This document shows positions 42,101 through 47,300 of a stretch of 64,000 nt of DNA, in pieces (within the stretch, counting starts at the first letter, position 1; every line of letters starts with the position of its first letter). Under the pieces are notes generated by a model. It did not search any database. It was not told the origin of the DNA and was given only the letters and a program-made list of their open reading frames with translations. The position numbers and the translations under genes are program-made. Source of the DNA: Limnomonas spitsbergensis (taxonomy: Eukaryota; Chlorophyta; Chlorophyceae; Chlamydomonadales); the NCBI GenBank assembly GCA_037349105.1, contig JAYJMM010000120.1:4468001-4532000 (forward strand), given 5' to 3'.

Positions 42101-43204
42101 GGCTCGGCCCCCACCGGAGAAGAGCAGCGCTCTGCAGGGCTGCTTGGAGTTCCGCTTCCACCGGCTGGACCCCGCGCACCAGCTGCAGGGCCTGCCCGCG
42201 TCCTGGCGGGCAGATGTGGACCGGCGGCAGTCTGCTGCTACTGCAGCGCCCGTAGCCCCTGATGCTGCTGCGTCCGCTGCGAGGGATGCCGGCAGCTGTG
42301 GCGCTGCGTTGGCCGTGTCTGCCTTGGCTCTGATGACTGCCTGGGCTGGCACCAGTGAAGGTGTGTGGATTCGTAACATCATAGCTCACCCCTGTTGCAC
42401 CCACCGATTACATAATACGCTCACTCCCCGCCCGGCCTCCCTCTTGACAGGCTGCTCTTGGGCGCTGCTGGCTCTTCAGTACCTGCATTCCATCATGTGC
42501 GGGGCGGGCCGGGAGTTGCTGGGCCGGGAGGTGCTGGCGCAGTATGCGCTGCTGGTGCAGGCTGTCACGGCCACAATGGGGTGGGGATGGGACCCCATCC
42601 GCGTGCAGGCGCTGCAGGCCCTGTGCCAAGCAGGGGAGCTGGACGCGCTGCTCATGAAGGGCGCCACCTTGACGCTGCGAGGGGAGCTGCGGGCGGTCAA
42701 GATAGTGGAGAGCTTGAAGGTCGGGCGCGCGCTGTGGCTGGAGGTCAGGGACAGCGGCGCGGGCGCGCCGGGCACGGTCTTCACAATCGCCTTGGCTGTT
42801 GCAAGATGCAGGTGGGAGTCAAGTGGGAAAGCAGAACGAAAGACGAAAATCTAGAACTATGCAATATTCTTTGGGTGATCCCATGGTTGTTGCTATGCCG
42901 GTGAAATTTCAATTGTTGTTACCGTACTCTGATGTTGAATATTTGTTGCTCTGTTGCTCAATGGTTGATTTTTTGTTGTTGCAGCTTCAATGTGGAGCTG
43001 GTGGAACTGCTGCTGGCTCATCATGTGCCAGTCCAGGATAACAAGGGCATGGGCTCCCAGGCGGTGGAGCGGACCGCGCTGCTGTTGGATCGTGGGCAGC
43101 GGACAGAGATCTGTATCACGAATTTGAAGTGCATACAAACGGCATACTTCATGGCCACGAAAGACACCGAGATCTGTTGGGGTCAGAGTTGTGTTACAAA
43201 TTGA
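3080..43204 (+). CDS. Gene A: large multi-exon protein of unknown function (5' partial)
   Basis: Eighteen exons: 3080-3150, 4462-4744, 5935-6025, 6488-6561, 7110-7178, 7441-7527, 9075-9329, 10710-10973, 12704-13066, 13811-14042, 14328-14452, 14686-14853, 15876-16018, 17666-17770, 18195-18629, 41906-42360, 42451-42811 and 42985-43204. They sum to 3,801 nt, exactly 1,267 codons with the stop, and every junction keeps frame across phase 0, 1 and 2 introns. That is the main support for one gene. The product is Leu/Ala-rich and looks alpha-helical (HEAT/ARM-like by eye), with an Ala tract in exon 2 and a long Gln-rich insert in exon 15. I recognise no catalytic motif and cannot name a family. The gene enters the window through an acceptor, so its start lies to the left. 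The last exon ends in an open tail of weak character, so the true C terminus may differ. Exon 5 has the least certain boundary. Confidence 0.72.
3645..3829 (+). mobile_element. Dispersed element, copy A (about 185 bp, non-coding)
   Basis: Shares near-complete similarity with the reverse-oriented sequence at 12474-12652 and a weaker one at 8572-8735. Shared landmarks in order are TTCTTTTTCCG, ATGAGTGCACC, TTCGGCAGGCAGCTCCGCTG, a CCGATTGGGAC-like core, AAAGCAGCATGGCTGGCCAC, CCAGAGGCCGGA and the 3' tail TGTAGCTGACACGTAGCTGAA. No open frame is conserved. Size, tail and intronic scatter suggest a short non-autonomous transposon or SINE-like family; the class is inference, and I could not see target-site duplications. 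Confidence 0.75.
4006..4073. repeat. 17-bp tandem repeat (4 copies)
   Basis: Four copies of ACATGCATGGAGTGTGA, the last one altered to GGTGTGTGA. Located in the first visible intron of gene A (3151-4461). The rest of that intron holds dispersed element copy A and otherwise no gene-like sequence. Confidence 0.9.
4462..4744 (+). CDS. Gene A exon 2 (Ala tract, helical segment)
   Basis: Acceptor CTATCCCGCAG, donor AAG|GTAGGG. Begins with one base completing the split Arg. Encodes CDPVGRALLCNGALRLLAAV, then an Ala run written as (GCA)n, then an amphipathic segment including HVVVSRLLHALSDLVKEHRQ and LDEVLHGPEMLGVVAK. A degenerate copy of this exon together with its 3' splice site is present at 63187-63450 on the opposite strand, so this segment has been duplicated in the genome. 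Confidence 0.78.
4773..4923. repeat. Imperfect direct duplication (about 80 bp) in an intron
   Basis: Two tandem copies starting CCTGGGCCACTCCCC, then CCAGCA, CATGC or CATGG, AAGGGCAGC and CCCCCAC-type sequence. The second is more diverged. Lies at the start of gene A intron 4745-5934. Further along the same intron is a degenerate telomere-like stretch (4994-5018). Confidence 0.7.
5349..5548. repeat. Imperfect 70-bp repeat with G runs (3 copies)
   Basis: Three copies built on ATTCCTCCT, TCCACGGTAGTAG and, in the outer two, CCATGTCCCATGGCATGGGA. They are separated by pure G tracts of eight to ten bases. Intronic in gene A. A short AAAG tetranucleotide run follows at 5646-5665. Confidence 0.75.
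5935..6025 (+). CDS. Gene A exon 3
   Basis: Acceptor GGCTCTATGCAG, donor GCAG|GTCAGG. Enters in phase 0 and leaves with one base. Encodes ELSIGPVRLPAGPGITSCVN followed by ALGDSALLDA. The frame runs on from exon 2 and the split codon is completed at 6488. Confidence 0.72.
6059..6431. repeat. 38-bp minisatellite carrying a telomere-like motif (about 10 copies)
   Basis: Unit of about 38 bp: GCTTGGTGTGTGGCTAGGG, TTTAGGGTCATGG, CCAGCA. Each copy contains one TAGGGTTTAGGG. It fills most of gene A intron 6026-6487. Confidence 0.93.
6488..6561 (+). CDS. Gene A exon 4
   Basis: Acceptor TCATTCGCCATGCAG, donor CTG|GTGGGG. One base carried over plus 74 nt gives exactly 25 codons: EGRRTMLHALHRSGGEMCCI then LMRHL. 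Phase is consistent on both sides. The donor leads into a G-rich stretch, so its exact position could shift by a few bases. Confidence 0.62.
6609..6735 (+). repeat. (GGTG)n and poly-G tract
   Basis: About 13 copies of GGTG, then GTAGGG-type repeats, a run of about nine G, a GT-rich stretch and another run of about ten G, all on the + strand just inside gene A intron 6562-7109. The sense strand, and therefore the pre-mRNA, has many closely spaced G runs that could form G-quadruplexes (inference). Confidence 0.9.
6839..7065. repeat. Imperfect repeat of about 80 bp with CCCTAA motifs (about 4 copies)
   Basis: Copies begin GATTGCAGCCTCC or a close variant, then AGCATTCCC, then CCCTAA-rich sequence and AAATCCGCCCAGACCC. 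The last truncated copy lies directly upstream of exon 5 of gene A, so the repeat may have grown from the 3' end of this intron. Confidence 0.8.
7110..7178 (+). CDS. Gene A exon 5 (boundary uncertain)
   Basis: With acceptor GCCTGCATCAG and donor TGG|GTGGAC it encodes VSLALGREVAELLLDEALWD plus ECW in phase 0. The open frame continues upstream (LHLNDARKRQGSLHQ), so an earlier acceptor near 7045-7099 is possible. The 69-nt version keeps frame between exons 4 and 6. Confidence 0.5.
7441..7527 (+). CDS. Gene A exon 6
   Basis: Acceptor CCGTTTGCACGCAG, donor CAG|GTGGGC. Exactly 29 codons in phase 0: STLAGPYISNELLPCMSSIL then DPDTSMNAQ. The upstream intron 7179-7440 is C-rich with no other feature. 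Confidence 0.75.
7965..8235. repeat. 73-bp minisatellite with telomere-like core (4 copies)
   Basis: Copies run AACAAGCCAGGTCAGTG, TCCTGT, GTGAGGCTGTCAAGG, then GTTTAGGGTTAGGG and TTAAAACCCTG. The core is a degenerate TTTAGGG string flanked by an inverted AAACCC. Located in gene A intron 7528-9074; 7540-7965 of that intron shows nothing else recognisable. Confidence 0.88.
8572..8735 (-). mobile_element. Dispersed element, copy C (diverged)
   Basis: Same landmarks as the element at 3645-3829 in reverse orientation: TCAGCTACATTCCAGGCTCT, TGGCCAGCCATGCTGC, GGTCCCAATCGGGC and CTTTTAGCCGGAAAGAAG. Many substitutions relative to copies A and B. Intronic in gene A. Confidence 0.65.
8773..9074 (+). 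pseudogene. Two tandem copies of the 5' part of gene A exon 7 with its splice acceptor
   Basis: The sequence around the 3' splice site of exon 7 (CCCTCCAG or CCCTCAG then TGCCTCAACCAGGCCCT) occurs three times at roughly 150-bp spacing: about 8773, about 8930 and the functional one at 9075. The first copy is frameshifted after CLNQAL and hits a stop. The second is open (CLNQALLLTKEVLQRDLATT) but has no convincing 5' splice site after it. A still more decayed fragment lies at about 8455-8570. These are partial exon duplications, not separate genes. Confidence 0.72.
9075..9329 (+). CDS. Gene A exon 7
   Basis: Acceptor CTTTGACCCCCTCAG, donor CAG|GTCGGT, exactly 85 codons in phase 0. Begins CLNQALSLTEEVLRRDLATT, continues through a Pro/Ala-rich linker (APHAPAAAAAAPAV) into MVSIEIPTDLLKSIERAVAD and ends DYWLPQAMEQRVRVQ. 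Charged helical segments dominate. Confidence 0.82.
9358..9556. repeat. Degenerate tandem repeat of CAGCTACAT-type units
   Basis: About six imperfect units of 30-40 bp on the pattern TTCAGCTACATTATGGCC, TGTGGCAG. The core ATTCAGCTACAT is the reverse complement of the tail ATGTAGCTGAAT seen at the 3' end of the dispersed element family. This suggests the array arose from an element tail. Confidence 0.72.
9869..10476. repeat. 58-bp minisatellite with telomere-like motif (about 10 copies)
   Basis: Unit GGCCAGCACCAGGTTCATGG, TGCCTCCCGTACG, TCTAGGGTTTAGGG, TTCAGGGTTTA. Copies differ by few substitutions and one lacks part of the telomere-like segment. Intronic in gene A (9330-10709). The 230 bp between this array and exon 8 show no further feature. 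Confidence 0.94.
10710..10973 (+). CDS. Gene A exon 8
   Basis: Acceptor AAATGAACAG, donor GAT|GTAGGT, 88 codons in phase 0. Encodes GKRPAEAALALAYASLMRSG, then KLSWQELLIGRP, QQFLYKAYGMAEFWKVAPGS, and a basic helical end RKMTSRLLARLLEHG. Strong GC bias and an uninterrupted frame support it as coding. The GTAGGT donor recurs at the start of the giant intron. Confidence 0.84.
11027..12391. repeat. 12-bp C-rich minisatellite (about 114 copies)
   Basis: Unit CTTGTATCCCCC with variants CTTGTATCTCCC, CTTGTACCCCCC and CTTGCATCCCCC. Period is exactly 12 bp throughout, so several frames on both strands stay open for roughly 460-540 codons (PCI-, PLVS-, YPPL- and TRGD-type peptides); these are artefacts. 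It makes up most of gene A intron 10974-12703, beginning 53 bp after the 5' splice site. Confidence 0.97.
12474..12652 (-). mobile_element. Dispersed element, copy B
   Basis: Reverse-oriented near-full copy of the element at 3645-3829, carrying the same landmarks from CAGCTACATGTCAGCTTCAG through TGGCCAGCCATGCTGCTTTA to GAAGGTGCACTCAT. It sits between the 12-bp array and exon 9 of gene A. No open frame is conserved between copies. Confidence 0.78.
12704..13066 (+). CDS. Gene A exon 9
   Basis: Acceptor CCCCTGACCTAG and donor GAG|GTGAGG give 121 codons in phase 0. Encodes VSILLLSHWLRACFDLDSSD, VLTRQLALFPATRAWVEGAY, VWERTDLLTAKVLQAVVAKG and ends in a Gly-rich loop and QPPRRSLFVRPSLIE. An internal alternative donor (GAG|GTCAGG at 12980) would remove the Gly-rich loop in frame. 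Helical and Leu-rich, with no recognised motif. Confidence 0.84.
13760..13810 (+). repeat. 51-bp in-frame duplication of a 3' splice site
   Basis: The acceptor and first codons of exon 10 are present twice: TTTCCCACAG|GTCGACAACCAGCGCAACCG at 13760 and TTTTACACAG|GTCCACACCCAGCGCAACCG at 13811. The spacing is exactly 51 bp, or 17 codons, and the extra segment is open in the same frame. Using the upstream site would insert VDNQRNRNLTPSHSFTQ. Confidence 0.85.
13811..14042 (+). CDS. Gene A exon 10
   Basis: Acceptor TTTTACACAG, donor TCGG|GTGGGT. Enters in phase 0 and leaves with one base. Encodes VHTQRNRDLTASTCTVSELL, then RWRHAACLQMLATANACAGV, a small-residue-rich stretch and LLLVHRAEVEALDS. Alternative acceptor 51 bp upstream. 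Confidence 0.82.
14328..14452 (+). CDS. Gene A exon 11
   Basis: Acceptor CCTCCCTGCTCAG, donor CAT|GTAAGG. The split codon G+TG gives Val and the exon ends in phase 0. Encodes VVDSSVPVRHQPGQEPSHPV and DLDLVTALSCEKHASPAALI then TH. Confidence 0.77.
14528..14630. repeat. Short imperfect repeat in an intron (3 copies)
   Basis: TGCTGGATATGTTTGTGGGAG occurs three times in altered form between exons 11 and 12 of gene A. Otherwise this 233-bp intron is unremarkable. Confidence 0.6.
14686..14853 (+). CDS. Gene A exon 12
   Basis: Acceptor CACCTCCTCTCAG, donor AAA|GTGAGT, a near-perfect 5' splice site. Exactly 56 codons in phase 0: WLRSVASHVNPTELAVNPAV, EPEHWLVRVMSMLVATVAAV, then PETARFDRVVLK. Confidence 0.82.
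15161..15380. repeat. 80-bp imperfect repeat (3 copies)
   Basis: Three copies starting TGGAGGGTGAAGACT, CCTTTCCTTT, TTTTCTCCC, GCCTTCTCTCTTGAGTTCCC, TAGCAGA. Intron 14854-15875 of gene A. The same intron carries at 14891-14965 a segment that recurs at 63500-63560 (CAGTCC, CACATTT, ATGCATGGGACT). Confidence 0.82.
15525..15640. repeat. 24-bp imperfect repeat, TGCATTT plus C runs
   Basis: About five imperfect copies of AAATGCATTTCCCCCCTTT. Intronic in gene A. Confidence 0.8.
15876..16018 (+). CDS. Gene A exon 13
   Basis: Acceptor CTACCCCCTTGTGCAG, donor AAGAG|GTGCGC. Enters in phase 0 and ends after two bases. Encodes AMTSYVLSDLTSMSSADAVR, NGRQQVLALTLDLFPQLLIA, RVGK. The following intron 16019-17665 holds the degenerate GGATCTAGA repeat at its 3' half and otherwise AT-richer unremarkable sequence (16400-17080). 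Confidence 0.78.
17085..17535. repeat. GGATCTAGA-rich compound minisatellite
   Basis: Nested repeat: short units AGAGGATCTAGAGGATC and AGGACCCAGAAGATCTAGAC are combined with a spacer GACTGTGCCTGGCTGATCCA into a larger unit of about 60-120 bp repeated several times. Blocks at 17090-17230 and 17280-17430 are nearly identical, showing higher-order duplication. Confidence 0.9.
17666..17770 (+). CDS. Gene A exon 14
   Basis: Acceptor ATACACGCAG, donor GGCAG|GTGAGG. One base completes a Ser, and the exon ends after two bases of an Arg codon. Encodes HSPSHCDVLVALNLLAWMEQ then LFESPVMQGVEALG. Good phase fit to both neighbours. Confidence 0.77.
17905..18035 (+). mobile_element. Diverged dispersed-element fragment
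   Basis: Ends with GGCTAGAGGCCAGGATGTAGCTGAA, matching the 3' tail of the family at 3645-3829. The 5' part (CAGGGCCCAGAGGTGTGATGTC) matches intronic sequence near 15420 rather than the element core. A GATGAT/GGTGAT microsatellite follows at 18099-18145. Confidence 0.5.
18195..18629 (+). CDS. Gene A exon 15 with Gln-rich insert
   Basis: Acceptor CTCTCCTCCCAG; one base completes an Arg. Encodes FLPRIIISSLEGVTKQVARN, then about 65 residues dominated by Gln with Thr, Ala and Met, then a helical segment VHSAVHRLWTRLVVPLSAAQ and DAAEALPQGLRRI. Without splicing a TAG stop follows at once. A good donor GTAGGT at 18630 leaves two bases (GA), and these are completed in frame by the exon at 41906. The Q-rich run is mixed CAG/CAA and so partly protected from slippage. 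Confidence 0.78.
18880..18975 (+). mobile_element. Dispersed-element tail next to the 12-bp satellite
   Basis: Contains GCTGCATATTAGCTGAAATG, TAGCTGTG and CCAAAATGTAGCTGAA, the repeated TGTAGCTGAA tail typical of the element family. It includes a near-copy of the satellite unit (GCTGCATATTTAG) just 130 bp before the satellite starts. Confidence 0.58.
19041..41256. repeat. 22.2-kb satellite of a 12-bp unit (about 1,850 copies)
   Basis: Unit ATATTTAGCTGC, with two main variants: ACATTTAGCTGC throughout, and ACATGTAGCTGC mainly in 19120-19480 and 30660-41060. The period is exactly 12 bp except for two dozen 13-bp units in which TGC becomes TAGC (creating the palindrome GCTAGC), near 19089, 19270, 19535, 19812, 20077, 20402, 20667, 21436, 21545, 21738, 21895, 22028, 22221, 24442, 24551, 26124, 26917, 27110, 27663, 27880, 30617, 32406, 39907 and 41250. 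All spacings between these are 12n+1. The - strand lacks stops in two frames, which yields apparent proteins of up to 3,095 residues (QLNM or AKYA repeats). They have no non-repeat content and are not genes. Confidence 0.98.
29250..32620. repeat. Higher-order duplication of about 1.79 kb inside the satellite
   Basis: The order of ACAT and ATAT variants in 29300-30830 repeats in 31080-32620. ACAT units at 29313, 29385, 29637, 29781, 29805 and 30081 reappear 1,777 bp later, and that at 30369 reappears 1,789 bp later. The 13-bp unit near 30617 and the ACATGT units after it reappear 1,789 bp later. The shift from 1,777 to 1,789 marks gain or loss of exactly one unit. Confidence 0.85.
41906..42360 (+). 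CDS. Gene A exon 16
   Basis: Acceptor GATGCTCATACAG, donor GAAG|GTGTGT. Encodes RTEVASADELRVLMAWLLTE, LERDVEWCVFDLVALAWERS, a basic Gly/Arg/Pro-rich linker, QGCLEFRFHRLDPAHQLQGL and an Ala-rich end. The next intron (42361-42450, 90 bp) is a multiple of three without stops, so intron retention would also keep frame. Confidence 0.8.
42451..42811 (+). CDS. Gene A exon 17
   Basis: Acceptor CCTCCCTCTTGACAG, donor AG|GTGGGA. The split codon G+GC gives Gly. Encodes CSWALLALQYLHSIMCGAGR, ELLGREVLAQYALLVQAVTA, IRVQALQALCQAGELDALLM and FTIALAVARC. Helical and Leu/Ala-rich like the earlier exons, with high GC. Confidence 0.8.
42985..43204 (+). CDS. Gene A exon 18 (predicted last exon)
   Basis: Acceptor TTGTTGTTGCAG; one base completes a Ser. 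Encodes FNVELVELLLAHHVPVQDNK, GMGSQAVERTALLLDRGQRT and then a tail of weaker coding character ending at TGA. The GC content falls in this tail, so an earlier unseen donor and a further exon are possible. No TGTAA polyadenylation signal was found on the + strand within 1 kb downstream. Confidence 0.6.
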
Positions 43205-43788
43205 GGGCGATAGTGCAGTCACTGTGCCTGCAATGGAGCGAGCTTGGGGTCTTTGGAGGAGATGCTGTTCTATATTTAAAAATTCTCGATGCATGTATAT
43301 GTCAGCTCGGCAAGAAACGTGACACCCTGTTTGGCCTCTTTCATGATACCATGATCCGTATGCCTACATTTTTTACATCATCGCAGATTAATGCAGTCAT
43401 GGTATTCAAGTTTTGGTGTTCCATGCTCGGCATCGTGCCCCTTCATGGCATAAAAGCCTTAGGACAGGGGGGGGTGGTAACTGGTTATTTATACTCTTTC
43501 AGTCACTGGGGTACTAGGGGCTCATGCATGCCCTGGTCTGACCATAACATTCATTGTATTATTGGGTGATGATATAGAGCACCCGTGTAGACCGGCAGGG
43601 GCATGAACTCTTGTTTTTCATTAGCAGCCGTCCTGAACATCAATAATGACCCCCTTCCCCATAATACTGGTAACATCTTTCTTGCCAAGAACAAATGCAG
43701 AAGATGCCGTAGGCCATACTGTTGCGGCTGTGTTGCCTCCCCTCCCACTAAAAAGGCTATGTTCTGCTGCAGCCGCTCCAATTTCTGT
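43205..43788. other. Gap between the two converging genes
   Basis: 584 bp between the predicted stops of gene A (+) and gene B (-). It holds the presumed 3' untranslated regions and no open frame that looks coding. Confidence 0.6.
43373..43377 (-). terminator. Candidate polyadenylation signal of gene B (TGTAA)
   Basis: TTACA on the + strand reads TGTAA, the usual chlorophyte poly(A) signal, on the sense strand of gene B, 412 nt after its stop codon. It is the first such motif downstream. A five-base match is weak evidence on its own. Confidence 0.35.
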
Positions 43789-44391
43789 TCAAGGCCCCCC
43801 GGCCACATCCGCCGATGGGCTTCTGCTCCTGCTGCCAAACAAGTCATTTTGTATCCAATGAATCATGCCGCGGGTGCGAGCGGGTGGCGCCGGGACATGG
43901 CTCCCTTGACCTAGGTTCGTCGACTCCCTTCCTTCAGGAGCAGCTGCTGCTGCGACATTGGCTGTGAGGTACGGCAGGGGCAAGGTGCCATTGGACTCTA
44001 TGGCAGGTGCCGCATCATCATCATGTGCAGCATCCAATGCAGCGTGCAGAGGGGTCGGAGCATCCAGGGGTGACGCTGCTGCCTCGGACACAGTTGGACG
44101 GTTAACCTGCCGCCCCTGCCTCTTGTAGAATATCACGCCGGCCCCGGCCACCAAAGCTGCGGCCAGGACAGCCCCGATGACAATCCCAGCAACCACCCTA
44201 CTGTTCTGGTGTGTCCAGCTGTTGCTTGTACTGCTGTCAGTTGTGTTGCTGGCAGTGCCGGGGATGGCTGCCGGATCGGACGGGGGCGGTGGGAGCCCCA
44301 CCGTATTGATGCCCAGTGGGGGACTGGCGGTAGGCGGCGTGATGGGGCCAGGCAGGACGGCCTCGTGAGCCGCCGTAAGGAGAGCAGTGTA
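43789..44391 (-). CDS. Gene B exon 9: membrane anchor and cytoplasmic tail
   Basis: Acceptor TTGAATCCCTTTGCAG, phase 0, ends at TGA. Starts [20 protein letters not shown], then a Pro/Ser/Thr stalk with N-glycosylation sequon NTT, then the hydrophobic helix [20 protein letters not shown] followed by [10 protein letters not shown], a positive stop-transfer. The remaining roughly 120 residues form an Ala/Pro/Ser-rich, low-complexity cytoplasmic tail ending ADVAGGP. Type I topology follows from the signal peptide in exon 1. Confidence 0.87.
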   Translation of the reverse strand, partial: YTALLTAAHEAVLPGPITPPTASPPLGINTVGLPPPPSDPAAIPGTASNTTDSSTSNSWTHQNSRVVAGIVIGAVLAAALVAGAGVIFYKRQGRQVNRPTVSEAAASPLDAPTPLHAALDAAHDDDAAPAIESNGTLPLPYLTANVAAAAAPEGRESTNLGQGSHVPAPPARTRGMIHWIQNDLFGSRSRSPSADVAGGP

Positions 44392-47300
44392 CTGCAAAGG
44401 GATTCAAAAGCAACACATGCTCAGGCCAGCTAGGTGTGAGCGCCTCGAGTGTATCTGTCCAGCCAGGGGCAAAATGAGGCAGATTTGAAGCTCATAATGT
44501 AACTTCGTTTTCGAATCTTATTCATTTACGTGCGAAGTCATGCCTGGGTGCCAGACATGAATGACATTCGAATACCATTCAAGTCGAAGCACGCACCATG
44601 CCATGTTATGCACATGCACCCACCATGCCATGTCATGCACCCATGCACCCATGCACACACCATGCCATGCACATGCACACATGCTCACCTGGGTTACGGA
44701 GCTGAAAGCCTCTAGAAACGGGTTGATGCCAGCGAGTCCCGACACTGCTGCGGGGGGTGCAGGTCCTGATGCAGAGCTGCCCGCAAACGCTCCAAGCGCA
44801 CGCAACATCGCAGCAAAGTCCCCTTGGCTGACAAAGGCAGCCATCATGGCCGCCGTCAGGTCCTCCGCTGCCTCCATGACCGCCTGCATGTTGGAGATTG
44901 CGATGCTGGCGAGGGACAGCACCCCAGGCTGGGAAACAACGCCATCGTTAACTGCCAGGGGAGGGACTCCCTTTGAGGCGGCGGCAGCTATGAGTGTAAC
45001 CGTCGCGGTGATGAGGTCCAAGATCTGGCTCGGGTCGGTGAGGTTCATTGCAGACGAGTTTGCAGTCTGGAGGAGTGTCAAGTCAGCCAACATGTGTCTC
45101 TTGCTGAGGGCGGCAGCTGCTGAGGAGGCTTGTGGAGGGCTGGACTGGAGGACGAATGCATTGGCAAGGACATCAAACATGACGCCGGCCACAAGGGGTG
45201 TGAATGCCGCGTCGGTCGATAAGAGGGATGCAACGTGCAACGCCAGGCCCGACACCCTGAGCTCTGCCTTGAGGAGCAGAAGGGGCCACGCTGCTGAGCT
45301 AGAGCTGCCTGCGGCCTGCCTGATGGCGTCGGTGTTGGTGAAGGAGTGGCTGCTGGGGAGCTGCGCGGTGAGCCCTAGCGCCGCCTTCAGCATGGTCTCT
45401 GCCTGCGGCACTGTCATGTTCTGCAGGGCCGGTGTTGAGGTCCCGGGAGGTCCATGCTTCATCAGGCTGAGCAGCAGGGTGGTGAGCGGGCTGATAACCA
45501 AGGCCCCGGCAGGGGCAGCCAATGGGAGCTGCAGGGACGTGCGGAACGTCAAATCGGTACAGGAGGCTTCGTTGACTGCGATGCGTAGGCTTGAGGTCGT
45601 TGCTGCTTGCAATGGGACTGGTAGAGACCAGGCTCCGGAGCCGGTGGTGGTGCAGGAGGGTTCGGACAAAGGTTCAAATAACGCATTGTTGTCCACGTCG
45701 AGGTACACGGTGCAGTTGACCAGGTAGCCGTCGTAGGCGACCCCAGTAGCCAGGTTGTATGGCTGTGGGGGGGAGGGGGGGGGAGAGAGTGGAGACGGAG
45801 GGCGTGGAGGCTGAGGGTTTGGGAATGGAGTTGGAGGCGGCAACGGAGGATACGGGGATGAGGGCTCTGGTGGGGGTGATGGTGGGAGGGGAGGTGCGGA
45901 CGAAGGCTCTGGTGGGGGTGATGGTGGGAGGGGAGGTGGGGATGACAGCTCTGGTGGTGGTGATGGTGGCAAGCTGGTTGGAGTTGGCTTGTTGAGACTG
46001 GAAGGGCTGGGGGGTGATGGAGGCAAGAGTGACAGGGAAGGAATTGGAGGAGATGGGGGGTGAGATGTCGGGGGGGTAGGAAACTGTGGATTTGGAGAAG
46101 GGTATGTTGGCGGGAAGGGAGGGTATGATTGTGAGGGTGGAATGTTGCCTGATTGGGGAGGCGGGCTAGGTAGGTGAATTGATGGGTATTGGGGTGATGG
46201 AGATAGTGGAGGAGAGGGAGGGTAGGAGGATGGGGGTGAGGGTGCTAATTGGTAAGGAGGATGAGAGGTGGGTGGTGGAGATAGTGGAGGAGAGGGAGGG
46301 TAGGAGGATGGGGGTGAGGGTGCTAATGGGTAAGGAGGAGGAGAGGTGGGTGGTGGAGATAGTGGAGGAGAGGGAGGGTAGGAGGATGGGGGTGAGGGTG
46401 CTAATGGGTAAGGAGGAGGAGAGGTGGGTGGTGGAGATAGTGGAGGAGAGGGAGGGTAGGAGGATGGGGGTGAGGGTGCTAATGGGTAAGGAGGAGGAGA
46501 GGTGGGTGGTGGAGATAGTGGAGGAGTGGGAGGGTAGGAGGATGGGGGTGAGAGTGGTAATGGGTAAGGAGGAGAGGTGGGTGGTGAAGAGGTGGGTGGT
46601 GGAGATAGTGGAGGGGAGGGAGGGTAGGAAGATGGGGGCAAGGGTGCGAATGGGTAAGGAGGAGGAGAGGTAGGTGGTGAAGATAGTGGAGGAGAGAGAG
46701 GGTAGGAGGATGGGGTTGAGGGTGCTAATGGGTAAGAAGAAGGAGATGTGGGTGGAGGAGATAGTGGAGGGGAGGGAGGGTAGGAGGATGGTGTTGAGGG
46801 TGCTAATGGGTAAGAAGAAGGAGAGGTGGGTGGTGGAGATAGTGGAGGAGAGGGAGGGTAGGAGGATGGGGGTGAGGGTGCTAATGGGTAAGCATGAGGA
46901 GAAGAGGTGGGTTGTGGGGAAAGTGGAGGAGAGGGAGGATGGGAAGATGGGGGCGAGGGTGCTAATGGGTAAGGAGGAGGAGAGGTAGGTGGTGGAGATA
47001 GTGGAGGAGAGGGAGGGTAGAAAGATGGGGGTGCGGGTGGTAATGGGTAAGGAGGAGGGGATTGAGGTGGTGGAGATCGGGGAGGAGATTGAGGGAAAGA
47101 AGGGGAGTTTGGATGGTTTGGGGGATTTGGAAGAGCCAAGGGGGAGGACGGAGGATGTGAAGGAGTAGGTGGCCATGGGGAGGGAGGTGAAGGGTAGGTT
47201 GGGGGCGAAGAGGGTGGTGAAGGGGAGGGAGGGAGCGGGGAGGGAGGCGAAGGGTAGGTTGGGGGCGGGAGGGGAGGTGAAGGGGAGGGTGGTGACGGGG

